Shown here: piece by piece, positions 8,342-14,776 of the stretch
Position numbering within the stretch: position 1 is the stretch's first letter
How the letters are laid out: every line of letters starts with the position of its first letter
DNA from: Patescibacteria group bacterium UBA2193
GTDB lineage: Bacteria; Patescibacteriota; Minisyncoccia; Moranbacterales; DUUL01
Assembly (NCBI GenBank): GCA_002327335.1
Contig: DCVH01000021.1
Coordinates: forward strand, 1-33,625
DNA length: 33,625 nucleotides
Direction of reading: 5' to 3'
Position numbers and translations under genes: made by a program
The notes under the pieces: model-generated
Databases searched by the model: none
The model's input: only the letters and a program-made list of their open reading frames with translations
What the model was told of the DNA's origin: nothing

Positions 8342-8980
8342 TTAAATTTTAATCATCGGCCTAACCGGCTGTTGAATAATACGATTGATTAAAATCTGGT
8401 AATAGCCAACCGCTTCAACCAAACCGAAATGCCCAGAAGAAACGATATCGGTGAAATAAGTCCCAAATTCTCTGGATTTTCCCCTACAAGCACGGATAAA
8501 CTCATCCTTTACAGGAAAAACAAAAAAACACGGAGGAAGATTTTTGATGGAAGAAAATTCCTGCCAAAGATCGAATTTTCTAATTTTTTCAATTTCCCGA
8601 AAAGATTTTATCGGGAAAAATAAAATTTTAAAAAAAACCTCTTTGAGAATTTCCCAAAAAATCCTAAACTCTCCCTTCCTGAGAAGTTTCAACACTTCCA
8701 TTGAAAATCCCCATAAATTAAAAAATGGATGATTCGGAAAAATTGAAGCACCGGCAGGAGCAATAAAAATCAATCGAGAGAACTTTCCTGGATTTTTTTT
8801 GACGTCCTCCAATAAATCAAGGGCGCCGGCTGAATAAGCAATGCCCACAACATCGTTAATAGATGGGATGGCCCCACACCAATGCTTCATGAAAAAAATA
8901 ATTTCAAGTTTTTCAAAAAAATCTTCCAGCAACCCAGCCAATTTGGGCCAACCACCATAAATTATAAAACATTTTTTCAT
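8342..8980 (-). CDS. Alpha/beta-hydrolase-like protein, function unknown
   Basis: A 212-aa protein that reads like a compact alpha/beta hydrolase. It has an N-terminal strand FIIYGGWP, a nucleophile elbow IAYSAG with S50, the strand LIFIAPAG after it, then VFPVKDEF (candidate acidic residue near 158) and SSGHFG (candidate catalytic histidine near 185). The elbow is AYSAG rather than strict GxSxG. A hydrophobic insert (about 90-130) would form a lid. The substrate is unknown. It lies 76 bp after ftsW on the same strand with a possible promoter of its own (9032-9060). A GGGG stretch 9-12 bases before the ATG may serve as ribosome-binding site. The leader before it resembles that of the gene starting at 16793. 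The fold call is moderate, no specific function is claimed. Confidence 0.6.
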   Translation of the reverse strand: MKKCFIIYGGWPKLAGLLEDFFEKLEIIFFMKHWCGAIPSINDVVGIAYSAGALDLLEDVKKNPGKFSRLIFIAPAGASIFPNHPFFNLWGFSMEVLKLLRKGEFRIFWEILKEVFFKILFFPIKSFREIEKIRKFDLWQEFSSIKNLPPCFFVFPVKDEFIRACRGKSREFGTYFTDIVSSGHFGLVEAVGYYQILINRIIQQPVRPMIKI

Positions 8981-8986
8981 TTTAAA

Positions 8987-9033
8987 GACCCCTTTTTTAT
9001 TGTGTTTTCAAAAAACATCCAATGAAACATTAG
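8987..9033 (-). promoter_or_regulatory. Leader motif shared with the gene starting at 16793
   Basis: The stretch upstream of the hydrolase gene contains CTTTTTTATTGT, TCAAAAAACATCC and ATGAAA in order (+ strand reading). The same blocks in the same order lie at 16806-16844, upstream of an unrelated minus-strand operon. This suggests a duplicated leader or promoter segment. Confidence 0.5.
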
Positions 9034-9060
9034 TTTAATACATCAAATCAATATAATCAA
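9032..9060 (-). promoter_or_regulatory. Possible promoter of the hydrolase gene
   Basis: On the minus strand: TTGATT (9060-9055), 17-bp spacer, TAAACT (9037-9032). It overlaps the ftsW stop codon. Only moderate matches, so tentative. Confidence 0.35.
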
Positions 9061-10175
9061 GCTTTTGTATATCTCGAAATATTAAGAAGAATTCCGACTC
9101 CGATAAGAATAAAAACGAGAGAAGTCGAACCATAGCTGATAAAAGGCAATGGAATTCCCGTTAAAGGGATTAATCCCACAATTGCCATGATGTTTATAAG
9201 TGCTTGGAAGATAATCCACGAAGTGATTCCCACTGCGACCAACTTCGCAAATTTATCCGGAGCCTTCTGGGCAATTTTATACCCCCTTAAAACAAGAAAT
9301 AGAAAAATTAGAATCAAAATTGACGCTCCAACCATTCCCAACTCTTCTGAAATTACCGCAAAAATACTATCCCCCACTGGTTCTGGTAAATAATTGAATT
9401 TTTGTCGGCTGTGTCCCAATCCAAGACCAAAAATCCCTCCAGAACCAATGGCAATTAATGCCTGATTGATTTGATAGCCAATTCCTTGCGGGTCAGCTGT
9501 CGGATCAAAAAAAGTCACAATCCGGTTCATTCGATAGGGTTCCAATTTTATCAACAAGTAACCGAGCGACAACCCGCCAAAACCAACGCCAAATAAATAT
9601 TTCAGCGGAACACCTGAGACGAAAAACATCACCATTGAAATTGAAATCGTCGCACCAAGCGTTCCAAAGTCTGGTTGCTTTATAATCAAAAAACTCACCA
9701 AGCCAATCACCACCAGAAATGGAACCAATCCTTCATAAAAACTTTTCACTTTGTGTCCTCGTGCCTCTATCCAATAAGCCAAATAAAGAATAATGGAAAG
9801 TTTCATTATTTCAGTCGGCTGAAAAGAAATCGGTCCAAGATCAATCCAGCGACTTGCTCCTTGTAAGCGCGTTCCAATCCCAGGAATAAAAACCAGAATC
9901 AACAAAATCAAAGAACCAATAAACATCGGGACTGCAACCTTCTTCCAAAAACTGTAATGAATTTTTTGAACAACAAACAAAGCAATTAATCCGGGGATGA
10001 CTCCATAGAGAAGTTGGTGATTGAAAAAATAATATTCGTTCCCAAATCTCGTTTTTGAAATCACCACTCCGGCAGAAGAAATCATAATCAAACCGAAAAG
10101 AAGCAAGGTAAAAACCAGCACCAAAATAATTGTATCGGGCTTGTGTGGTTTTTGTTTTATTTCGACATTTTTCAT
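9057..10175 (-). CDS. ftsW: SEDS-family peptidoglycan polymerase FtsW (or RodA)
   Basis: A 372-aa membrane protein of the SEDS family, which polymerises lipid II into glycan strands together with a class B PBP. About ten membrane segments are visible. Family motifs: GASRWIDLGPISFQPTE, IIKQPDFGTLG, the extended loop FDPTADPQGIGYQINQALIAIGSGGIFGLGLG, LPEPVGDSIFAVISEELG and PLPFISYGSTSL. FtsW and RodA cannot be fully separated by eye; the FISYGSTS ending and lone position favour FtsW. An in-frame TTG at 10193 would add six residues, but AGGAC sits 9-10 bases before the ATG at 10175, which I take as the start. trmD lies 48 bp upstream on the same strand, so the two may share a transcript. Confidence 0.9.
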   Translation of the reverse strand: MKNVEIKQKPHKPDTIILVLVFTLLLFGLIMISSAGVVISKTRFGNEYYFFNHQLLYGVIPGLIALFVVQKIHYSFWKKVAVPMFIGSLILLILVFIPGIGTRLQGASRWIDLGPISFQPTEIMKLSIILYLAYWIEARGHKVKSFYEGLVPFLVVIGLVSFLIIKQPDFGTLGATISISMVMFFVSGVPLKYLFGVGFGGLSLGYLLIKLEPYRMNRIVTFFDPTADPQGIGYQINQALIAIGSGGIFGLGLGHSRQKFNYLPEPVGDSIFAVISEELGMVGASILILIFLFLVLRGYKIAQKAPDKFAKLVAVGITSWIIFQALINIMAIVGLIPLTGIPLPFISYGSTSLVFILIGVGILLNISRYTKA

Positions 10176-10223
10176 TTTTGCTTGTCCTATCAAATTGAAC
10201 TCTCAGTCATCATTTAATTGAAA

Positions 10224-10895
10224 TTATCTCCCTTGTTGTTTTTTGTTTCGCCATTTATTGATTTCTGCATGATTCCCATCCAGCAAAACTCGCGGAACTG
10301 TCCAATTATTGAAATCTTCTGGTCGAGTATAGACGGGATAATCAATATTTTCATTGCCACCATTGTGGCTTTCTGATTCCAAAGATTCTTCATTCCCCAA
10401 AACTCCTGGCAACAAACGAGAAACCGAATCAACCACAATCATTGCCGGCAATTCTCCTCCACTCAACACATATTCGCCAATCGAAAGTTCCTGATCAACA
10501 ATATTTTCCGCCACTCTTTCATCCACCCCTTCATATCTTCCACAAATGAATATCAAATGCTTGAAACCGCTCAACTTTTCAGCTGCTTGTTGATTATATT
10601 TTTCCCCCTTAGCAGAAAAAAGAATTGTTTTTATTTCTTCATTCAAAACACCTTTTTTATTCAGTTCTTCTTTGACAAAATTAACGCAATCAAAAATCGG
10701 CTGAACACTCATCACCATTCCCGGTCCTCCGCCATACGGAGCATCATCAACTTTTTTGTGCTTGTCTTTTGTGAAATCCCGTAAATTATATAATTCCAAT
10801 TTTATTTTCCCTTCCTCAATCGCACGAGAAAGTATTCCCACTTTAAAATAGGACTCAAACGCTTCTGGGAATATTGTGATTATGTGGAAAGTCAT
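10224..10895 (-). CDS. trmD: tRNA (guanine-N1)-methyltransferase (m1G37)
   Basis: A 223-aa SPOUT-class methyltransferase. It methylates G37 next to the anticodon in tRNAs with a GG sequence there and prevents +1 frameshifting. Typical motifs: MTFHIITIFPE at the start, RDFTKDKHKKVDDAPYGGGPGM (39-60), ICGRYEGVDER and IGEYVLSGGELPA, which form the AdoMet-binding trefoil knot, then SRLLPGVLGNEES and the tail YTRPEDFNNWTVPRVLLDGNH. The reading frame is open 26 codons further upstream, but those codons are AT-rich spacer (LKLFKNFNLKF...) and the conserved N-terminus begins at the chosen ATG at 10895. No Shine-Dalgarno sequence. Genes rpsP, rimM and rplS, often neighbours, are not present; a KH-domain gene is. 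Confidence 0.97.
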   Translation of the reverse strand: MTFHIITIFPEAFESYFKVGILSRAIEEGKIKLELYNLRDFTKDKHKKVDDAPYGGGPGMVMSVQPIFDCVNFVKEELNKKGVLNEEIKTILFSAKGEKYNQQAAEKLSGFKHLIFICGRYEGVDERVAENIVDQELSIGEYVLSGGELPAMIVVDSVSRLLPGVLGNEESLESESHNGGNENIDYPVYTRPEDFNNWTVPRVLLDGNHAEINKWRNKKQQGR

Positions 10896-11063
10896 GAGAT
10901 AATTTTTGAATTTTTGAATTTTTGAAATAAATTTTAAATTAAAATTTTTAAACAATTTTAAGAAATATAACAATAAACCAAAACAGTTGCGTTGCCGTAA
11001 TTAAAAATTTATAAATTATTTATAAAATTAAAAATTACAAAATTCAAAAATTTTACAAAATGG

Positions 11064-11100
11064 CCAAAAACCGTGCCACATAAATGTAACACGGTTTTGG
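11064..11100 (-). terminator. Intrinsic terminator after the KH-protein gene
   Basis: Stem CCAAAACCGTG / CACGGTTTTTGG around a loop containing a smaller paired element, followed on the minus strand by a T-rich run. It lies 22 bases past the KH-gene stop and separates that gene from trmD. Confidence 0.65.
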
Positions 11101-11121
11101 GATATTTAAAAGCAACTATGC

Positions 11122-11466
11122 TTATTGAATATCATTTACGATATCATCAATGCTTTGTCCAGCTTCTTTAACTTCAGCGTTCTCTTCTTTTCTTGCTCCT
11201 GAAAATCTTGCAGAACCTTCTGGTTCATTGATTTTAAGGTTCACTCGAGCATTGTTTTTCGCTCCAACAACTCGCAAAAGTGTTCGAATTGCCTTAGCAG
11301 TTGATCCTTGTCTACCGATGATCATTCCCATATCTTGCGGATTGACAGACAAAACGATAAGAACGCCTCGTTCGTCAACCTCTCGATCGATTTTTACATC
11401 GTCTGGGTTGTCAACAATAGATTTAACAATGTACGATAGAAATTCTATATCTGTGTTTTCAGCCAT
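11122..11466 (-). CDS. khpA: KH-domain RNA-binding protein (KhpA/YlqC-like)
   Basis: A 114-aa protein with one type II KH domain. LSYIVKSIVDNPDDVKI opens it as in the KhpA/YlqC family, and GMIIGRQGSTAKAIRTLLR (47-65) holds the RNA-gripping GxxG loop (GRQG). In other bacteria KhpA, usually with KhpB, binds many RNAs and affects cell size and division. The family is commonly 75-85 residues; here a polar tail of about 30 residues (GSARFSGARKEENAEVKEAG...) is added. It has a perfect-consensus promoter (11546-11574) and its own terminator, so it is monocistronic and probably highly expressed. It sits upstream of trmD, a frequent neighbour of this family. Confidence 0.88.
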   Translation of the reverse strand: MAENTDIEFLSYIVKSIVDNPDDVKIDREVDERGVLIVLSVNPQDMGMIIGRQGSTAKAIRTLLRVVGAKNNARVNLKINEPEGSARFSGARKEENAEVKEAGQSIDDIVNDIQ

Positions 11467-11545
11467 CTTTTCATACTGTTAATTCTAAACTTCCCTTCTT
11501 TGGACATCGACCTTTGAGGAAATGCCTCAGGGTAAGTATGCCCCC

Positions 11546-11574
11546 ATTATATTATTTTTTGATATTTGTGTCAA
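11546..11574 (-). promoter_or_regulatory. Consensus promoter of the KH-protein gene
   Basis: Minus strand: TTGACA (11574-11569), 17-bp spacer, TATAAT (11551-11546). Both hexamers are perfect. The leader to the ATG is about 70 nt. Confidence 0.8.
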
Positions 11575-11579
11575 TGCGC

Positions 11580-11608
11580 TTGACTAAAAGCATTATTTTT
11601 GATAATTT
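11580..11608 (+). promoter_or_regulatory. Divergent promoter of the small gene at 11667
   Basis: TTGACT (11580-11585), 17-bp spacer, TAATTT (11603-11608). Its -35 box lies 5 bp from the -35 box of the divergent khpA promoter, so the two polymerase sites are back to back. Confidence 0.5.
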
Positions 11609-11666
11609 TACAGCCATTCCAATGCATTTTGACAATAACATTAACCGAAAAGGGAGCGGGATTCTT

Positions 11667-11924
11667 ATGGATTTATTAGTCGACAAATTGAATGTGGGGG
11701 ACATTTTCACAGAAAAAGGCATTCGCCTAAAAGTTTTCACAGCAGAAAACGTTAAGTTCAAAAAAGGAGGAGGTAGAGGCTTTGCTTGCATTCTCGCAAA
11801 AATCGACGAATTTACCGATCCCAAAAATCCCCGCATTCACCCGCTTATCAATGGGCTATATGCCATTACTGAAGACGGGAGGGTAAACCTGGGGGAAGCT
11901 TCCGACTATATCCCCAAAAAATAA
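11667..11924 (+). CDS. Small protein of unknown function (85 aa)
   Basis: Not recognised. It starts at ATG 11667 (MDLLVDKLNVGDIF...), chosen because GGAG lies 10 bases upstream; the frame stays open for 51 more codons upstream, but that part covers the promoter region. The protein is basic in its middle (KFKKGGGRG, a glycine-rich turn) and alternates hydrophobic and charged residues (GFACILAKIDEF, GLYAITEDGRVNLGEA), as in a small beta-rich domain. It has no membrane segment and no cysteine cluster. It has its own promoter and a strong terminator (11947-11984). A strong Shine-Dalgarno sequence sets it apart from neighbouring housekeeping genes. That it is a gene is likely; its role is unknown. 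Confidence 0.7.
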   Translation: MDLLVDKLNVGDIFTEKGIRLKVFTAENVKFKKGGGRGFACILAKIDEFTDPKNPRIHPLINGLYAITEDGRVNLGEASDYIPKK

Positions 11925-11946
11925 ACGGTTTCAAAAAAATTATCAA

Positions 11947-11984
11947 AAAGTCACGGAAAAAACATCTTCCGTGACTTTCGTTTT
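11947..11984 (+). terminator. Intrinsic terminator
   Basis: Perfect 12-bp stem AAAGTCACGGAA (11947-11958) / TTCCGTGACTTT (11967-11978) followed by CGTTTTTT. It ends the small gene at 11667-11924 and insulates the thrS leader. Confidence 0.9.
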
Positions 11985-11995
11985 TTCTGTTCAAT

Positions 11996-12023
11996 TTGAC
12001 ATAATTTAAATTTGGCTTAAAAT
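11996..12023 (+). promoter_or_regulatory. Promoter of the thrS leader
   Basis: TTGACA (11996-12001), 16-bp spacer, TAAAAT (12018-12023). Transcription from about 12030 gives a leader of about 300 nt, the size expected for a T-box regulated gene. Confidence 0.6.
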
Positions 12024-12029
12024 ATAGAT

Positions 12030-12307
12030 AGTACAATCCAGTAATTGATTTGGCTACCAATCAAATTTTTTCGAAAGAAAAATCGGCAAACGCCGACTAA
12101 ACCGGAAACAAATTGAAAGTGCCTGGTCCTTCTCCTTGTCATTCCCGCGACCGCGTGTCGCCTTAGCTTTAGCGGTGGCACAAGGCGGGAATCCATTCAA
12201 AGAAGAACCAGGAAATTGAGTGGAACCACGAGCAATGAAAACTCGTCTCAATGTTTGTCGCTTTTTAAAAACGCGACCAGACAAATTTTGAGACGAGTTT
12301 TTTTATT
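12030..12307 (+). promoter_or_regulatory. T-box riboswitch leader of thrS
   Basis: T-box RNAs sense uncharged tRNA and let transcription continue only when the tRNA stabilises an antiterminator. The antiterminator is complete: helix A1 TTGAG (12216-12220) / CTCAA (12247-12251), the seven-base bulge TGGAACC (12221-12227) that would pair with the tRNA CCA end, helix A2 ACGAG (12228-12232) / CTCGT (12242-12246). The 3' strand of both helices is reused in a competing 13-bp terminator, AAACTCGTCTCAA (12239-12251) with 12288-12300, followed by seven T. A stem just upstream (12122-12133 / 12201-12212, 11 of 12 paired) is in the Stem III position and has a REP element in its apical part. Further upstream are three short hairpins; the first (12045-12064) has a threonine codon ACC followed by A in its loop, a candidate specifier. 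The 3' half is firm, the specifier assignment tentative. Confidence 0.88.
12138..12195. repeat. REP-like palindrome inside the thrS leader
   Basis: Edges GTCATTCCCGCG and AAGGCGGGAATCCA with a GC-rich middle (GCCTTAGCTTTAGCGGTGGC region). It belongs to the same family as 91-117, 417-466 and 15415-15442. It sits in the loop end of the stem upstream of the T-box antiterminator. Confidence 0.8.
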
Positions 12308-12330
12308 TAATAATAAATAATCTAAATAAA

Positions 12331-14139
12331 ATGAAAGACCAAGAAAAAAAACAAGAAAAACAAGAAATTCTTCGACACAGCACTGCACATATCCTTGCAG
12401 GAGCTGTTCTGGAAATGTTTCCGGAAGCCAAATTCGGAATGGGGCCAGCCACCGAAGAAGGATTTTTCTATGATTTCGAACTGCCGAGAACTCTTATACC
12501 GGAAGATTTAGAAATATTGGAAGAAAAAGTCAAAAGCCTGATTAAAGCTAATTTTCCTTTTGAGAAAAAACAAATTTCCATCAAAGAAGCAATTGAGCAT
12601 TTTGAAAAAGCCCAGCAAAATTACAAAGTGGAAATTTTGAAAGACCTTGAGGATCAAGGAGAAAAAGAAGTGATGGTCTATAAAACCGGAAATTTTGTCG
12701 ATCTTTGCAAGGGACCACACCTTGAATCGACCGGGGAAATCAACGCCCAAGGACTGAAACTCACCAAAGTTTCTGGTGCCTATTGGAAAGGCGATGAAAA
12801 TCGAGAAATGCTCCAAAGAATTTCCGGGGTTGTTTTCACTGACAGAAAAGAATTAAAAAAATATCTTCTTCAAATTGAAGAAGCCAAAAAACGCGACCAT
12901 CGAAAACTTGGAAAAGAGCTTGATTTGTTTTGTTTTTCCGATCTCGTCGGCCCAGGACTTCCTCTTTTTTCTCCTAAAGGAGCAACGATCAAAAGAGTCC
13001 TTCAAAGATGGATTGAGGATGAAGAAACAAGAAGAGGTTACCAACCAACCGCGACGCCTGACATTGCTCGCGTTGCTCTCTATGAAAAATCGGGACATTG
13101 GCAACACTATCAGGATGACATGTACCCAGCCATGGAAATATATGATGATCGATACGTTCTACGTCCAATGACTTGTCCACATCAGTTCATGATCTACAAT
13201 TCCCAACCAAGATCATACCGTGATCTCCCGATAAGATATTCGGAAATATCAAGACTCTATCGTCGTGAAAAATCAGGAGAACTTTTTGGTCTCATGCGTC
13301 ATGCTGGAGGATGGAATTTTGCCGATGCTCATATTTTGTGTGCCCCTGATCAAGTTGAAAAAGAATTTGAAAATGTTGTTGATTTTGTCCAATACATTAT
13401 GAAAACTCTGGGAGTTACTGAATACTGGTATCGATTTTCAAAGTGGGACCAGAATGATAAAAATGACAAATATGTTGATGACCCAGAATCATGGGAGTCG
13501 TCACAAAACTCAATGAAAAAAATTCTTGATAAATTAAAGCTTGATTATGTTGAAGCGGAAGGAGAAGCAGCTTTTTATGGACCAAAACTCGATATTCAAC
13601 TTCAAAATGTCAATGGAAAAGATGAAACTGCTTTCACGATTCAAATTGATTTTGCTTTACCGGAAAAATTCGATATGACATATATCGATAATGATGGAGA
13701 AAAGAAAAAACCAATTGCAATTCATCACGGATCAATTGGTTGTCTCGAAAGAACTTTTGCTTTTTTAATTGAAAAATATGCCGGCGCTTTCCCGGTCTGG
13801 CTCTCCCCTGTTCAAGTTTCAATTCTGCCAGTCTCCGAAAAATTCAACGATTACGCTCAAAAAGTTTCCGAAAAACTTCGAGAATCCAATATGAGAGTTG
13901 AAATTGTTAATTCCGATGATTCTCTTGGCAAGAAAATTGCCGAAACCACCAAACAAAAAGTTCCATACATTCTCGTAGTCGGAGAAAAAGAAAGCGAAAA
14001 CGACACAGTGGCTGTTCGTGAAAGGAGTGATGGGAACAAACCCGCCGACGCCAAGGCTATGGCGGGCAAGCAAGACATAATGGGAATTGATGAATTTCTG
14101 AAGAAAATTTCAGAAGAAATTGAGACTAAAAAGTTGTAG
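12331..14139 (+). CDS. thrS: Threonyl-tRNA synthetase
   Basis: A 602-aa class II synthetase that charges tRNA(Thr). The N-terminal TGS domain (about 60 residues in most bacteria) is missing. The protein starts almost directly with the editing domain, HSTAH (H16, H20) and the later CKGPHLEST segment. The catalytic domain has motif 1 (GATIKRVLQRWIEDEE), the zinc cysteine C282 (MTCPHQ), a motif 2 region reading RHAGGWNFADAHILC instead of the usual RVRGFTQDDAHIF, and IHHGSIGCLERTF where most have IHRA.LGS.ER. The C-terminal anticodon-binding domain (about 500-602) is present, interrupted at 571-579 by PADAKAMAG, encoded by a GC-rich palindrome (14041-14066). It is controlled by the T-box leader upstream. 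No Shine-Dalgarno sequence. Identity is firm; the active-site substitutions may be lineage-typical. Confidence 0.95.
   Translation: MKDQEKKQEKQEILRHSTAHILAGAVLEMFPEAKFGMGPATEEGFFYDFELPRTLIPEDLEILEEKVKSLIKANFPFEKKQISIKEAIEHFEKAQQNYKVEILKDLEDQGEKEVMVYKTGNFVDLCKGPHLESTGEINAQGLKLTKVSGAYWKGDENREMLQRISGVVFTDRKELKKYLLQIEEAKKRDHRKLGKELDLFCFSDLVGPGLPLFSPKGATIKRVLQRWIEDEETRRGYQPTATPDIARVALYEKSGHWQHYQDDMYPAMEIYDDRYVLRPMTCPHQFMIYNSQPRSYRDLPIRYSEISRLYRREKSGELFGLMRHAGGWNFADAHILCAPDQVEKEFENVVDFVQYIMKTLGVTEYWYRFSKWDQNDKNDKYVDDPESWESSQNSMKKILDKLKLDYVEAEGEAAFYGPKLDIQLQNVNGKDETAFTIQIDFALPEKFDMTYIDNDGEKKKPIAIHHGSIGCLERTFAFLIEKYAGAFPVWLSPVQVSILPVSEKFNDYAQKVSEKLRESNMRVEIVNSDDSLGKKIAETTKQKVPYILVVGEKESENDTVAVRERSDGNKPADAKAMAGKQDIMGIDEFLKKISEEIETKKL
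14041..14066. repeat. GC-rich palindrome inserted in frame in thrS
   Basis: CCCGCC (14041-14046) and GGCGGG (14061-14066) enclose GACGCCAAGGCTAT. It is translated as PADAKAMAG within the anticodon-binding domain. Related in word content to the CGCCTTAGCTTTAGCGG middle of the REP copy at 12138-12195. Confidence 0.65.
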
Positions 14140-14244
14140 TTGCTCATCCCTCCCTCCCAGCTTTACTTTCTTGAAAAATCATGCTATCAGTTAAGCTAAG
14201 GATAGTATTTCATTGACACTCAACCCAAAAAAAGGAGACGAAAA

Positions 14245-14637
14245 ATGAACGATCGCACAAAAAATTGTGGGATTAAGTTTAGGATCGAGGAAAGGTGCTT
14301 GACCATAAGGATTGAAAGGGACCGGGGGTTACCACCTTTGTTATTACAAGCACTTTCGGCGATGGCGCTTGTTGTTAACGAAGTAAGTTGTCAGTTGGAA
14401 ATAGCTTGTGGATATTTCCAATGCTTTGAGCGCTTGCCCCATGCGTTGATTATGAAACCAATCATGCATGAGATAAAAAAGGCCTCAGAAGAACTTGAAG
14501 TCATCATGCTAAAGCACGGGTTTGTGCCGCGCTACCCAAGCAGATTTAAGTGGAAATTCTTATCTGCTGAAGGCAAAATTGACTTTTGCCAGTTGGAGAA
14601 CGAATATTGGTTTTGGGATGAAAACACTCCCAAATAA
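14245..14637 (+). CDS. Protein of unknown function (130 aa)
   Basis: Not recognised. Start ATG 14245 is preceded by AAAGGAGACG, a strong Shine-Dalgarno sequence ending about 7 bases before the ATG. The protein is mixed alpha/beta in look: a charged N-terminus (KFRIEERCLTIRIERDRG), a hydrophobic helix (LLLQALSAMALVVNEVSCQLEIACGYF region, about 31-59) and an aromatic C-terminus (FKWKF, EYWFWDENTPK). Four of its five cysteines are spread through residues 8-59 (8, 18, 49, 55) without a zinc pattern. The hydrophobic part is amphipathic rather than a clear membrane span. It is a single-gene unit with a strong terminator at 14673-14711. Codon use (AGG, GGG, TTG) looks different from thrS and miaB on either side, which could mean later acquisition. 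Confidence 0.7.
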   Translation: MNDRTKNCGIKFRIEERCLTIRIERDRGLPPLLLQALSAMALVVNEVSCQLEIACGYFQCFERLPHALIMKPIMHEIKKASEELEVIMLKHGFVPRYPSRFKWKFLSAEGKIDFCQLENEYWFWDENTPK

Positions 14638-14672
14638 AATGCACATTAAATTAAAAAATGCTTCGTATAAAT

Positions 14673-14711
14673 AAAGTGGAGGGATGGCAATTAGATTCTC
14701 TTCACTTTTTT
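14673..14711 (+). terminator. Intrinsic terminator
   Basis: Twelve-base-pair stem including G-U pairs, AAAGTGGAGGGA (14673-14684) / TCTCTTCACTTT (14697-14708), then TTTTTTATT. It ends the unknown gene 14245-14637. Confidence 0.8.
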
Positions 14712-14776
14712 ATTCCACCTAAACAACTTGAATTAAATCGAAAAATCTGCAAAACTGTAATTTATAATGAAAAACC

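Noticed and set aside
10896..10973. 26-codon N-terminal extension of TrmD
   Set aside because: Encoded by AT-rich spacer words; the conserved TrmD N-terminus begins at 10895.
11514..11666. Longer start for the 85-aa gene
   Set aside because: It would cover both divergent promoters, and the Shine-Dalgarno sequence points to 11667.
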